A DNA stretch of 33,167 bases from an uncultured Mucilaginibacter sp. GTDB taxonomy: Bacteria; Bacteroidota; Bacteroidia; Sphingobacteriales; Sphingobacteriaceae. This document shows, in pieces, positions 1 to 8,284 of the stretch. Both the position numbers and the translations under genes were made by a program. Where the stretch lies: contig NZ_CALMAT010000137.1 in the NCBI RefSeq assembly GCF_937859865.1, positions 1 through 33,167 of the forward strand, read 5' to 3'. Positions within the stretch are counted from its first letter, which is position 1; each line of letters begins with the position of its first letter. The notes under the pieces are model-generated. The model made no database searches and had not been told where the DNA came from. It worked only from the letters and a program-made list of their open reading frames with translations.

Positions 1-2
1 AC

Positions 3-677
3 GGTGACATCAAAAAAGTATTGACCACAATGGTTTCCTCGCCCGAATTTTGGGGAAAAGATGCCTTGCGCGAAAAAACAAAATCGCCTTTCGAGCTGGC
101 TATCAGTTCGGTGCGGAGTTTAGATGCTACCATCAGCCAGCCTTATCAATTGTACAACTGGGTTACCAAAATGGGACAGAAAATGTATTATTACCAGGCA
201 CCAACCGGTTTCCCGGACAAAGGCCAATATTGGATCAACACCGGCGCGTTGCTTAACCGCATGAACTTTGGTTTGGCTTTGGCTGCCAATCGTATTCCGG
301 GCATCCAGGTTGATCTGGCTGCTTTAAATAATCACCACGAACCCGAAAGTGCGCAGGCCGCTTTGGTTACATACAGCAAACTGATTATGCCCGAACGCGA
401 CCTCAGCCAAACCATCAAAAGGCTGACACCCATGCTGGAAGACCCCAACCTCAGCAAAAAAGTGGAAGACGCCACGGGCAAATCTGCTCCTGTACAACCG
501 GTGGAAGCTACGCCTCAGCAAATGGTTTTTGCCGATGAAGCCAAAAAAAACACCGATAAAAACAGTATGCCGGCCAACAAAACCTATGTGGCGATGCAAA
601 GCCGGCCAAACAACAATTCGATGCTGGCACAAGTGGTTGGCGTAATTGTGGGTTCGCCGGAGTTTCAAAGACGTTAA
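3..677 (+). CDS. DUF1800 family protein, C-terminal part (5' truncated by window)
   Basis: The reading frame is open from base 3, so the first visible residues (GDIKKVL) belong to a longer protein and the TTG at 21 is not its start. Visible landmarks are VSSPEFW, KSPFELAISSVRSLDA, YNWVTKMGQ, PTGFPDKGQYWINTGALLNRMNF, the usual tail of DUF1800 proteins (normally 450-600 residues). Function is unknown in the family; the members are exported or periplasmic and are almost always encoded just before a DUF1501 protein, as here (34-base gap), so the two probably act together. The last 60 residues are low-complexity, lysine/asparagine-rich and contain an R25 repeat copy. Family assignment is firm; role is unknown. 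Confidence 0.85.
   Translation, partial: GDIKKVLTTMVSSPEFWGKDALREKTKSPFELAISSVRSLDATISQPYQLYNWVTKMGQKMYYYQAPTGFPDKGQYWINTGALLNRMNFGLALAANRIPGIQVDLAALNNHHEPESAQAALVTYSKLIMPERDLSQTIKRLTPMLEDPNLSKKVEDATGKSAPVQPVEATPQQMVFADEAKKNTDKNSMPANKTYVAMQSRPNNNSMLAQVVGVIVGSPEFQRR
544..568 (-). repeat. R25 unit inside the DUF1800 coding sequence
   Basis: On the minus strand the copy reads ATACTGTTTTTATCGGTG followed by a T-run. It is in frame in the DUF1800 gene and supplies the residues TDKNSMP within the poorly conserved C-terminal linker. The head and first stem arm match the ATACTGT subtype exactly; the second stem arm is lost. Confidence 0.65.
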
Positions 678-711
678 TTTTATTCAACACGGATTTTAAT
701 TTTTTCTGATC

Positions 712-1980
712 ATGACATCAAGAAGAGGGTTTATCAAAGCAGGCGGACTGGCACTTTTTGGCATTGGTTTGGGCGGCATCCCGGCATTTGTGGCCGAAGC
801 AGCAGCCAGCGTAAAAAAGCAGGAACTGTACAAAAAGAAAAAAGTGCTGGTCTGCATTTTTCAGCGCGGCGCAATGGATGGCCTGATGGCCGTTACTCCT
901 TTTACCGATACTTTTTTGCAAGCTGCCCGGCCAACGCTTTTTATGTCGGCAGCCAAAAGCAGCAGCAACAAACCACTGATTGACCTGGACGGAAAGTTCG
1001 GTCTGCACCCTTCCATGAATGCTTTTGAACCTTTGTTCCGCGAAAAACGGCTGGCCATTGTACACGGCATTGGTTCGCCAAACAATACGCGTTCGCATTT
1101 TGATGCGCAGGATTATATGGAATCGGGCACGCCATTTAACAAAGGTACGGCCAGCGGCTGGCTTGACCGTGCCATTGGTTTGTTGGGCCACGATGCCGTT
1201 TCTCCTTTTCAGGGTGTCAGCTTAACTTCGGCCATGCCACGCTCTTTTTATGGCGATCATCCTTCGGTCGCCATCAACAATTTGCAGGATTTTGCCATCC
1301 AAATGCGCGGCAACCCGAACGGTGCAAATTTGGCTGCACGTAGTTTTAAGGATTTGTACGACCAGACTTCTTCTTCCCTCTTGAAGCAAACCGGAAAAGA
1401 GAGTTTTGATGCGGTAAAAATGCTGCAAAAAACAGATGTCAAAAATTACCAGCCAGCCAATAACGCCGTCTATCCGACCACCGCTTTGGGCAATGCCTTG
1501 AAACAAATTGCGCAACTGGTGAAAATGGATGTGGGCATGGAAGTAGCTTTTGCCGAATCGGGTGGTTGGGACACGCACTTTAACCAGGGCACCGAAAACG
1601 GCATTTTTGCCCGGAATGTAAGCGATTTAAGCAGCAGCATCGTAGCTTTTTGGACCGATTTAGGCATTTACCAGGATGATGTTACGCTGATGACGATGAC
1701 CGAGTTTGGCCGTACCGTGCACCAAAACGGAACCGGCGGAACCGATCATGGTCGTGCTTCCTGCAATTTTATTTTGGGGAACGATGTCAACGGCGGCATC
1801 GTTCATGGCAACATCAAACCTTTAGCGGTTGAAAACCTGGAAGATGGCCGCGACCTGGCCGTTACCACCGATTTCAGAAGTGTTTTTAGTGAAGTGGCCG
1901 ACAAACATTTAAAAATCAACAATGACCAAATTTTGTTTCCCGATTGGAAAGGCAGCAAAATTGGTGTAATGCAGACATAG
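712..1980 (+). CDS. DUF1501 domain-containing protein, Tat-exported
   Basis: A 422-residue protein. Its N-terminus has a twin-arginine motif (S-R-R-G-F-I-K, residues 3-9) followed by a hydrophobic stretch (GGLALFGIGLGGIPAFVAEA), so export of a folded protein by the Tat system is likely. The body shows DUF1501 landmarks: VLVCIFQRGAMDGL near residue 46, LHPSMNAFEPLF, HGIGSPNNTRSHFDAQDYMESGTP cut here into its pieces, ESGGWDTHFNQ, MTEFGRTVHQNGTGGTDHG. The family belongs to the alkaline-phosphatase-like fold group but its substrate is not established. It directly follows the DUF1800 gene and probably shares its transcript. An R25 unit abuts the stop codon. Confidence 0.9.
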   Translation: MTSRRGFIKAGGLALFGIGLGGIPAFVAEAAASVKKQELYKKKKVLVCIFQRGAMDGLMAVTPFTDTFLQAARPTLFMSAAKSSSNKPLIDLDGKFGLHPSMNAFEPLFREKRLAIVHGIGSPNNTRSHFDAQDYMESGTPFNKGTASGWLDRAIGLLGHDAVSPFQGVSLTSAMPRSFYGDHPSVAINNLQDFAIQMRGNPNGANLAARSFKDLYDQTSSSLLKQTGKESFDAVKMLQKTDVKNYQPANNAVYPTTALGNALKQIAQLVKMDVGMEVAFAESGGWDTHFNQGTENGIFARNVSDLSSSIVAFWTDLGIYQDDVTLMTMTEFGRTVHQNGTGGTDHGRASCNFILGNDVNGGIVHGNIKPLAVENLEDGRDLAVTTDFRSVFSEVADKHLKINNDQILFPDWKGSKIGVMQT

Positions 1981-2004
1981 AATTTTGGGTGGTAAAAACA
2001 GTAT
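1980..2004 (-). repeat. R25 unit, ATACTGT subtype
   Basis: Minus strand reads ATACTGTTTTTACCACCC then AAAATT. It touches the DUF1501 stop codon and fills most of the short convergent gap before the nucleotidyltransferase gene. Head and first stem arm are perfect. Confidence 0.85.
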
Positions 2005-2007
2005 TGG

Positions 2008-2700
2008 TTAAATTGGAATGTTAAAAGCTTCCTTTAATTTAAACAAAAGTATGTTGGCGTCAATACCTGTATAACCGCCTTGTATGTGTGCATATAATCC
2101 TTCTTTAAAATCAGATGTATCAATTACTTTTAAAATTTCTTCCTGCAAATAATTAAATAAGTGTGCTGGCGCTTTATTTAATTGACCTTGCAGGTCATCA
2201 ACATTTTCGAACAGGTACACTAAATCTTCAAAATCTTTACTGGTTCGGTAATCGCCTTTGCCCCGGCCTTTATAAGCTTCCCATTTACTGGCTATAAAAT
2301 ATGGCAATGAAAATATTTTGACTTTTGTTCTTTCATCCAGTTGCGCTGTTACTACATTTTTAAAGCCTTCGGGATACCATTTGTTGCTAAACCCAATAGC
2401 GGTATCATTCGTAGGCATTACATCAACAATAATCCCTTGAATTTTGTACCGGCAATAAACGCCCGATTCAGTATCATTTACAAAACCAACAGCACGTAGT
2501 TTTTCTTCCAATTGTACAAATCCCGAGTAACTAACTATCTCGATAAGTACATCAACATCTTCAGTTGGCCTAACTTCGCCAGCTAAATCTGCATGTGTTG
2601 CATATAAAGAAACCGTTGCACCGCCAACAAAAACAAATGCTTCTTTTAAAGCAGATAAAACTCGTGCAACCGCTTTTATCCTGATAATGTTAGTGTGCAT
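2008..2700 (-). CDS. AbiEii-like nucleotidyltransferase toxin
   Basis: A 230-residue protein with the minimal nucleotidyltransferase core: VFVGGAT (residues 23-29), then R44-P-T-E-D48-V-D50, where the two aspartates would bind metal. This is the pattern of the AbiEii/MNT-like toxins of type IV-style toxin-antitoxin and phage abortive-infection modules; some relatives pyrimidylate tRNA ends. Its start overlaps the end of the upstream winged-helix gene by 11 bases, so the two are translationally coupled, antitoxin first. The middle (SLPYFIASKWEAYKGRGKGDYRTSKDFEDLVYL in pieces) is the usual helical part of such proteins. A degenerate R25-like stretch (2637-2661) encodes residues LKEAF just before the glycine pair, which may be chance. 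Confidence 0.8.
   Translation of the reverse strand: MHTNIIRIKAVARVLSALKEAFVFVGGATVSLYATHADLAGEVRPTEDVDVLIEIVSYSGFVQLEEKLRAVGFVNDTESGVYCRYKIQGIIVDVMPTNDTAIGFSNKWYPEGFKNVVTAQLDERTKVKIFSLPYFIASKWEAYKGRGKGDYRTSKDFEDLVYLFENVDDLQGQLNKAPAHLFNYLQEEILKVIDTSDFKEGLYAHIQGGYTGIDANILLFKLKEAFNIPI
2637..2661 (+). repeat. Possible R25-like sequence in the AbiEii-like gene
   Basis: Reads ATGCTTCTTTTA followed by AAGCAGATAAAA, so head, first arm and second arm are all present although the loop is atypical. It lies in a coding region where an LKEAF sequence could also arise naturally, so this is a weak call. Confidence 0.3.
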
Positions 2701-3196
2701 ATTCCTGCTTAAAAATATCAGCTAACTTGTTGATTGCAATTTCACGTTCCCGTACTTTTCCAATCCGCAGTGCATCCACCAGTGCCAAAACATCGTACAG
2801 CTTTTCGTCTTTTTGTACCGCTAAAACTGAGTTTGGATATAATGGTTGCACAGCTTGTCCTTTTTTTGTTCCAGCAGCATAAGGCCAAACGTAAACATCT
2901 TCGGCAATTAACGCATCTTTAAAAACCGGTGCCGAGTGTGCCGTTGGTATTCCTCTAACTAATGCACCAGCCTGTACCGGAAATACGTATGATAGCCCCT
3001 GGCTTAAAAAATCGAGCAAATTTTTTTTGAAAACTGTCCTTTTTGTTAAATCAATTAAACCGGCAATTTTAGAGCGGTTTAAAGATTCTGAAATTTCGGA
3101 GGTACTAATGTACAAGCTTTTGGCTAGGTCTTTATTTAACCAGTCATCTGATGTTACCAGTATTTTTAACAACACGACAATATCGTGTGGACGCAT
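2690..3196 (-). CDS. Winged-helix antitoxin/regulator of the AbiE-like pair
   Basis: A 168-residue protein from the start chosen here (residue 7, sequence MRPHDIVVLLKIL). The frame also offers an ATG 18 bases upstream at 3214, but the promoter-like -7 box ends only five bases before that codon, which would leave no leader, so the internal ATG is preferred. Residues about 5-60 form a helix-turn-helix with wing (DLAKSLYISTSEISESLNRSK), followed by a charged C-terminal part. The gene precedes and overlaps the nucleotidyltransferase, the arrangement of AbiEi/AbiEii modules in which the first protein represses the operon and counters the toxin. A perfect 18-base palindrome upstream is the likely binding site. 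Confidence 0.7.
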   Translation of the reverse strand: MRPHDIVVLLKILVTSDDWLNKDLAKSLYISTSEISESLNRSKIAGLIDLTKRTVFKKNLLDFLSQGLSYVFPVQAGALVRGIPTAHSAPVFKDALIAEDVYVWPYAAGTKKGQAVQPLYPNSVLAVQKDEKLYDVLALVDALRIGKVREREIAINKLADIFKQEYAH

Positions 3197-3218
3197 TCCA
3201 TTATGCTGTTTCATTTGA

Positions 3219-3253
3219 CAAAGTTAATATTAATTCTCGATTTGCAAATCGAG
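3219..3253 (-). promoter_or_regulatory. Promoter with overlapping palindromic operator
   Basis: Bases 3236-3253 form a perfect palindrome (CTCGATTTG/CAAATCGAG). On the minus strand its centre supplies TTTG (3248-3245), 18 bases ahead of TAACTTTG (3226-3219), which fits the Bacteroidota -33/-7 promoter pattern TTG...TAnnTTTG. A regulator bound to the palindrome would block the -33 box, as expected for autoregulation by the winged-helix protein encoded immediately downstream. Confidence 0.6.
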
Positions 3254-3349
3254 GATTGATGTTCGATGAAGCATCCTAAATAAAGTAAGTAAAGCGCATA
3301 GGAAACTACGATATGCACAGGTTTATACATTTTTACCAGCAAAACAGTT

Positions 3350-3374
3350 GATTTTTACCCGGTAAAAGAAGCAT
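3350..3374 (-). repeat. R25 unit, ATGCTTC subtype
   Basis: Minus strand reads ATGCTTCTTTTACCGGG then TAAAAATC. The inner part TTTTTACC/CGGTAAAA is a near-perfect palindrome. It lies in the divergent gap about 70 bases before the TMEM220-like gene. Confidence 0.85.
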
Positions 3375-3443
3375 TTGATTTTGATAGTTTTTAAAACACT
3401 TTTAGTAAAAAAAATAGTTTAACTGCCTTAACAATCTTTAAAC

Positions 3444-3821
3444 ATGTTCCTAATTATCCTAAACGCTATTTTTTGCCTGGCTTTTCTCAGTTTTGCTTAC
3501 GTCAACTTAAACGACTCGGATGCCTGGCTTTGGGTCAGTATTTATTTGGCCGTAACGGTTTGCTGCGGGCTTTTTGTTTTCAAACTGTATTATCCAAAAA
3601 TCTATCTCAGTTTGATTGCTTTTTATTTAATCTATGCCATTATTCTTTTCTTTGGAAAAGATGGCGTTTTGGATTGGATCACGAAATACAAAACACCAAG
3701 TATTGTAGAAACCATGCAGGCAGAAAAACCATACATCGAAAAAACAAGGGAATTTTTTGGTTTGCTGATTATTACCGGCGCTTTAACAATTGATTATTTT
3801 GCCGTGAAATTCTGGCTGTAA
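3444..3821 (+). CDS. TMEM220-like small membrane protein
   Basis: A 125-residue integral membrane protein with four hydrophobic stretches (about residues 2-22, 28-47, 53-70, 105-122). The sequences AYVNLNDSDAWLWVSIY near residue 19 and KTREFFGLLI near residue 100 match the transmembrane 220 family, whose biochemical role is not known. It is monocistronic: the upstream genes are divergent and the downstream ABC transporter is convergent, separated by an R25 hairpin that can end transcription from both sides. Confidence 0.65.
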   Translation: MFLIILNAIFCLAFLSFAYVNLNDSDAWLWVSIYLAVTVCCGLFVFKLYYPKIYLSLIAFYLIYAIILFFGKDGVLDWITKYKTPSIVETMQAEKPYIEKTREFFGLLIITGALTIDYFAVKFWL

Positions 3822-3831
3822 ATAAATACAT

Positions 3832-3882
3832 CATAAAAGAAGTATCTGTTTTTTAGGATGCTTCTTTTATGCCACCTTTTTT
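3832..3882. terminator. Inverted R25 pair forming a hairpin between convergent genes
   Basis: A minus-strand unit (3832-3845, ATACTTC subtype) faces a plus-strand unit (3858-3882, ATGCTTC subtype). The arms CATAAAAGAAGTATC and GATGCTTCTTTTATG pair over 15 positions with one G-U wobble around a 10-base T-rich loop. The site lies between two genes that converge, so it could act as a bidirectional terminator. Confidence 0.7.
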
Positions 3883-3892
3883 GGTGTCAATG

Positions 3893-5722
3893 TTAATTTA
3901 AAGAAATATCGGTTGCTTGTTTTTGCTGATGGCTCCACAATTTGTTAAACATTTCGCCATGCTCTAATAAAAACTCTAGCGAACCTTCTTCGGCAATACG
4001 GCCTTTATCCAGCACGTAGATGTAATCAAAATGTTGGAGCAAATGCAAACGGTGCAGCGTGGAAATTACAGTTTTACCTTGAAACTCATTAAACAGGTTC
4101 ATATAAATTTCTTGTTCTGTTTTCGGGTCCATGCTGCTGGTAGGTTCGTCCAGCAAAATAATACTGCTGGTTTGGGCCGCCAAAACGCCTCGCGCTAAAG
4201 CCAAACGCTGTTTTTGTCCGCCCGAAAGGTTGACGCCTTTTTCCTGGATCATGGCATTTACGCCGTCTTCCAAATTTTCCAGCACGGGCGAAAGGCGTGT
4301 AATTTCGGATACTCTTTTTACCTCCTCATTTTCGAAAGGCAAACCCAGCGTAATGTTGTACTCGAAAGTAGCTTCAAAAATTTCCGGTTCCTGCGGAAAC
4401 AACGTTACGGAGTTACCAATATCGCTGAAATTTTTTCTGTTATCACCATCAACCGCTAAAGTCGAATGGATAGTTGGCTCATACAAACCACGTAAAAGGG
4501 CAAGCAGTGTACTTTTTCCGCAACCGCTTTCACCAATCAAGGCAATGCGCTGCCCGCGGTGGATATCCAAGTTCATTCCTTTTAAACCGTAAGATTTTTT
4601 CCAGCCAGGAATCGGGCTTAAAATGCCTTGTGCATTTACATTGGTTGGTTCGTTGCCCTTTTTAGGGTGATTATAATTGAGGTTGCGAATGGTTAAGTTC
4701 TGCCAATCTTGCGGCAAACGGCTTTCGTTTAAAGCACGGTGTTCTTTTTCAAAAGCACTTTCAATTACTTTTGCGGTTTCTACATCGGTATGAAACTGAA
4801 CAATTTGTGTGTACTGCTGCGCGAAATCGTTAAAAACGCTGGTAAACTGATTGACAAAACCCAACAGCGTTACCAAACCGCCCAACATAAAAACTTTGCC
4901 CGGCTGATTGTGCTGATAAACGTAACCCACAACCATCACTACATAAATTAAAGCAACCAGCATTTGCGCAGTAAACCATTTCCATTCGTTGATGACCACG
5001 TTCTTTTTGAACGGCGGAAAAACGGCTTGCAATTTTTCCATCAAACCGGTATGAACGCGTTTTTCCAGACGCAAAGTAATCACGGTTACAATGTTGGATA
5101 AGCTGTCGAACAAGTTGGAAGAAACTTTATGTTCGGCTTCGTTCACTTCTTTTAAAGAAGCGATAAAAGGTTTGTCAAATTTCAGGATCACCCAAAAAGT
5201 GGCAAAACCCAGAACGATGGCTATCGCGCCAAACAACGGCGAAAAGTAGAACATTACTGAAAACGAAATGACAAATTTCAAAAGCGATTGCATGTACAAA
5301 AAGCCCGACTGAAAGAAATCGCGCAGCGCAGCATAAGCTTTACGCAAACGGTTGATGGTAGAGCCGCTGTGGTGGTCTTTGTGCCAACCAATTGGAAGAT
5401 GGACCAACTGCTGGTAAAGTTCGTCTAAATAATTTTGGGAGATTTTGAAAGCCAATTTGCGTTCCTGCACGCGCGCCGGGCCGTGAAAAGCCCATTCGGT
5501 TAAACGCAAGGCCAGAAAACCCAAAGCATACAACCAAACGGAAGAAATAGTATGTAAACCATTTTTTTGAATGGAATTGACAAACCAGCCATAAAAAAAC
5601 GGGTTTAAAGCAGCCACCAAATTTGCACCGATAAACAAAGCATAGGTAAGCAGGTAAATTTTACGGTCGTTTTTGGCATAGCGCCAAGCGGTAGCTAACA
5701 AAGAAAAGTACGGGTTTTGCAT
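3893..5722 (-). CDS. ABC transporter, fused permease and ATPase
   Basis: A 609-residue type IV (exporter-fold) half-transporter. Residues 1-320 hold about six membrane helices; the ATPase domain follows with Walker A GESGCGKST (397-405), Q-loop Q444, signature LSGGQKQR (499-506), Walker B IILLDEP (521-527) and H-loop H557. It would form a dimer that exports a lipid, peptide or drug using ATP; the substrate cannot be told from sequence. An insertion of roughly 20 residues (about 352-375, NHPKKGNEP to GWKKSYG) sits between the first strand of the ATPase and the helix-leading segment, longer than usual. It appears monocistronic and diverges from the ClC gene. Confidence 0.93.
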   Translation of the reverse strand: MQNPYFSLLATAWRYAKNDRKIYLLTYALFIGANLVAALNPFFYGWFVNSIQKNGLHTISSVWLYALGFLALRLTEWAFHGPARVQERKLAFKISQNYLDELYQQLVHLPIGWHKDHHSGSTINRLRKAYAALRDFFQSGFLYMQSLLKFVISFSVMFYFSPLFGAIAIVLGFATFWVILKFDKPFIASLKEVNEAEHKVSSNLFDSLSNIVTVITLRLEKRVHTGLMEKLQAVFPPFKKNVVINEWKWFTAQMLVALIYVVMVVGYVYQHNQPGKVFMLGGLVTLLGFVNQFTSVFNDFAQQYTQIVQFHTDVETAKVIESAFEKEHRALNESRLPQDWQNLTIRNLNYNHPKKGNEPTNVNAQGILSPIPGWKKSYGLKGMNLDIHRGQRIALIGESGCGKSTLLALLRGLYEPTIHSTLAVDGDNRKNFSDIGNSVTLFPQEPEIFEATFEYNITLGLPFENEEVKRVSEITRLSPVLENLEDGVNAMIQEKGVNLSGGQKQRLALARGVLAAQTSSIILLDEPTSSMDPKTEQEIYMNLFNEFQGKTVISTLHRLHLLQHFDYIYVLDKGRIAEEGSLEFLLEHGEMFNKLWSHQQKQATDISLN

Positions 5723-5922
5723 AAAAATAAACAGAGGCGATAGATTGCCTTTGCGGAATTGTTACGGTATTAAAAGCTAAAAGATTCGGGGTTGGGGAAG
5801 AAAAATTAACTAAAAGTCCACTTTGAGGATGGGGAAACGGCTGTTTTAAAGTAAGAATAGTACAGCATTAGTAGAAGAATTATTAACGGCCACGTAAGGA
5901 TTATTCCGTTGTGAAAACATTT

Positions 5923-5946
5923 AAGGCGGGGCAACTCGCCTTTTTT
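5923..5946 (+). terminator. Hairpin with T-run before the ClC gene
   Basis: AAGGCG and CGCCTT pair around GGGCAACT and are followed by TTTTTTATTTT. It has the shape of an intrinsic terminator but lies in the divergent gap only about 14 bases before the annotated ClC start, so it may be an attenuator in the leader or the end of an unannotated short transcript. The rest of the 237-base gap (5723-5959) shows nothing else I recognise. Confidence 0.55.
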
Positions 5947-5959
5947 ATTTTCCCTATTT

Positions 5960-7831
5960 TTGCCCCAACCAACCCGTTTTAACTTGCAAAATTATACCCG
6001 CAAAAAAAAGTACGCCCAATTCATCCGCCTGCTAAAAAGCCTTAAAAAGGATAGTATTCTCAAAGCCAAAAGCTACGAAGTTATCCTCACCTGGATCCGT
6101 AACAACGTTTCGCGCAGCCAGTTCCTGTTACTTTCCGGGGTTTTGGTGGGCTTGAGTTCGGGTTTGGCGGGCGTGTTATTGAAGATGCTGGTGCATTACA
6201 TCGAATACCTGATTCACAACCGGGTGCATTTTGAAGAGCAGATTGCATATTACATCATCTTCCCAGTTCTGGGAATTGTACTGGCCACTTTAAGTTCGAT
6301 TACTTTTTTTAGCAGAGAAAAAAGGAGGGGCGTGCCGGCCATTTTGTACGAGATTGCGCAAAATTCCAGTCTGGTTTCTTCCACCAAAATGTATTCGCAA
6401 ATTGTGCAAAGCGCTTTAACCGTTGGGTTTGGCGGCTCGGCCGGGTTGGAAAGCCCCATTGCGGTTACCGGTTCGGCCATCGGTTCCAACTTCGCCAAAA
6501 CGTATAAATTGGATTACCGCGAACGCACGTTGTTGTTGGCTGCCGGCGCTTCGGCGGGTATTGCTGCGGCTTTTAATGCGCCCATTGCAGGTATTATGTT
6601 TGCTTTCGAGATTTTGCTCACCGGTGTTGTTTTTACCGATTTTGTGCCTTTGGTTGTCGCTGCAGTTTGCGGCAGTTTGTTGTCTAAAATTATTCTAAAC
6701 GAAGAAACGCTTTTCCAGTTCCGCACGCGCCATCCGTTCGATTATACCAACATGCCTTACTACATTATTTTGGGCATTTGCTGCGGTTTGTATGCACGTT
6801 ATTTTGTGGTGGTTTCTCAAAACGTAGAACACTTTTTTGCAAAACTGAAAAGAAACCGGATTCAGAAAGCGGTTATCGGCGGCGTGATGCTTTCCGTGCT
6901 TTGCGTATTGCTGCCGCCGCTTTTTGGCGAAGGTTACCAAACGGTAAAAAGTTTGGCTAACGGACAGGTGCAATCAGTAATCTCCGTCAGCTTTTTAAAA
7001 TATTTCCCTTATCATTCCTGGTTCATCCTGCTGTTTCTGGGCTGCGTTTGTGTGTTCAAAGCGTTTGCCACTTCTATTACCATTTATAGCGGCGGTACGG
7101 GCGGAAACTTTGCGCCTTCGCTGGTTTGCGGCGGTACACTGGGCTTTTTTCTGGCGTCGGTTTATGTGCAACTGGGTTTCCCGAATGTGCCGGTCAATAA
7201 CTTGTTGATTGTAGGCATGGCCGGCGTAATGAGCGGCGTGATGTATGCACCTTTGACCGCCGTTTTTTTAATTGCCGAATCCAGTTCCGGTTACGATCTG
7301 TTTATCCCGCTTTTTATCGTTTCGGTGATTTCGTTTGTGATCTCCAAATATTTTTCGCCGATTTCCCCCGATCTGCAAAAGTTGGCGGATGAAGGACAAA
7401 TTTTTACCCGCGAACACGACCGCAACCTGCTCACACTGCTGCATACGCCTGATTTGATCGAAAAGAACATCCAAACCATTGATGTTAACGCTTCTTTTTT
7501 AGATCTGCTGGATTTGGTTCGACAAGGCCATCGTAACTTTATTGCCGTTTTGCAAAATGGCGAGACTTTGGTGGGGATTATTACCTTGGATGACATCCGC
7601 CCGATCATGTTTAACCACGAAATGTACGACGAGCTGGACGTGGAAAAAGTGATGAAAGCACCGCCCGTTTTGGTTGATTTACAAGACGATATGCGCACCA
7701 TCATCCGTAAGTTTGACGATACCAATAACTGGAATTTGCCGGTTGTAGCAAGCGAAAAGTTTGTCGGTTTTATATCCAAGTCAACCGTTTTAAACCAGTA
7801 CCGCGAATTGTTAAAAGGGTATTCGGGTTAA
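5960..7831 (+). CDS. ClC-family chloride channel/transporter with CBS pair
   Basis: A 623-residue membrane protein. ClC signatures are visible: RGVP (123-126, the GSGIP position), G-L-E164-S-P (162-166, gating glutamate present), GGNFAP (381-386). The internal proton-pathway glutamate of exchangers seems to be Ile218 (context AFE-I) and the chloride-coordinating tyrosine seems to be Asp in SPISPDLQ, so proton-coupled exchange may be lost; this rests on alignment by eye. Two CBS domains (about 505-550 and 563-620) form a cytoplasmic nucleotide-sensing tail. The start is unsure: the only early candidates are TTG codons at 5960 and further in, and the 5960 TTG overlaps a TATTTTTG motif resembling a -7 box. 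Confidence 0.88.
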   Translation: MPQPTRFNLQNYTRKKKYAQFIRLLKSLKKDSILKAKSYEVILTWIRNNVSRSQFLLLSGVLVGLSSGLAGVLLKMLVHYIEYLIHNRVHFEEQIAYYIIFPVLGIVLATLSSITFFSREKRRGVPAILYEIAQNSSLVSSTKMYSQIVQSALTVGFGGSAGLESPIAVTGSAIGSNFAKTYKLDYRERTLLLAAGASAGIAAAFNAPIAGIMFAFEILLTGVVFTDFVPLVVAAVCGSLLSKIILNEETLFQFRTRHPFDYTNMPYYIILGICCGLYARYFVVVSQNVEHFFAKLKRNRIQKAVIGGVMLSVLCVLLPPLFGEGYQTVKSLANGQVQSVISVSFLKYFPYHSWFILLFLGCVCVFKAFATSITIYSGGTGGNFAPSLVCGGTLGFFLASVYVQLGFPNVPVNNLLIVGMAGVMSGVMYAPLTAVFLIAESSSGYDLFIPLFIVSVISFVISKYFSPISPDLQKLADEGQIFTREHDRNLLTLLHTPDLIEKNIQTIDVNASFLDLLDLVRQGHRNFIAVLQNGETLVGIITLDDIRPIMFNHEMYDELDVEKVMKAPPVLVDLQDDMRTIIRKFDDTNNWNLPVVASEKFVGFISKSTVLNQYRELLKGYSG

Positions 7832-7836
7832 AGCAG

Positions 7837-7861
7837 ATACTGTTTTTATCGGCATAAAATT
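7837..7861 (+). repeat. R25 unit, ATACTGT subtype
   Basis: Reads ATACTGTTTTTATCGGC then ATAAAATTG, a full unit whose inner stem is TTTTAT/ATAAAA around CGGC. It lies between the ClC and GNAT genes and ends 11 bases before the GNAT start codon, so it would be in the translation-initiation region of that gene. Confidence 0.88.
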
Positions 7862-7872
7862 GAACTTGAAAA

Positions 7873-8283
7873 ATGTTAGCAATCATTAAATCTATCTTGG
7901 CAGAAGAAACTTGGCCGATCCGGCAAAAAGTAATGTATCCTGAATTTGAAATAGACAAAGTAAAACTTTCCGATGATGCTTCCGGCCGCCATTTCGGTTT
8001 GTTTATTGGCAATGAGTTAACAGTAGTGGTTTCAATTTTTGTTAAAGGTGAAGCTTTACAGTTTCGAAAATTAGCAACGCTGACAGCACAACAAGGCAAA
8101 GGTTATGGCAGGCAAATGATGCAATTTATTCTTGGCCTTGCTTCTGCAGAAAACTTGAAAACCGTTTGGTGCAACGCCAGGTTAAGCGCGGCAAATTTTT
8201 ACAAAACTTTTGGTTTTGAAGTTTTTGGGGAAAGCTGGCAGCAAGACGGGCATGAATTTACAGTAATGAAAAAACAGCTTTAA
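7873..8283 (+). CDS. GNAT family N-acetyltransferase
   Basis: A 136-residue single-domain protein. The acetyl-CoA pyrophosphate-binding loop is Q74-G-K-G-Y-G79, preceded by the strand FRKLATLT and followed by a helix; SAANFYKTFGFEV near residue 106 is the usual motif B end of the fold. The acceptor (amine of a metabolite, antibiotic or protein) cannot be inferred. Length is typical. It follows the ClC gene on the same strand by 41 bases with an R25 unit in the gap, and is followed by another unit, so it is flanked on both sides by the repeat. Confidence 0.85.
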   Translation: MLAIIKSILAEETWPIRQKVMYPEFEIDKVKLSDDASGRHFGLFIGNELTVVVSIFVKGEALQFRKLATLTAQQGKGYGRQMMQFILGLASAENLKTVWCNARLSAANFYKTFGFEVFGESWQQDGHEFTVMKKQL

Positions 8284-8284
8284 C

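Noticed and set aside
3265-3285. GATGAAGCATCCTAAATAAA near the AbiE-like operon as an R25 unit
   Set aside because: The stem arm TTTTA is absent next to the head, so it does not meet the pattern.
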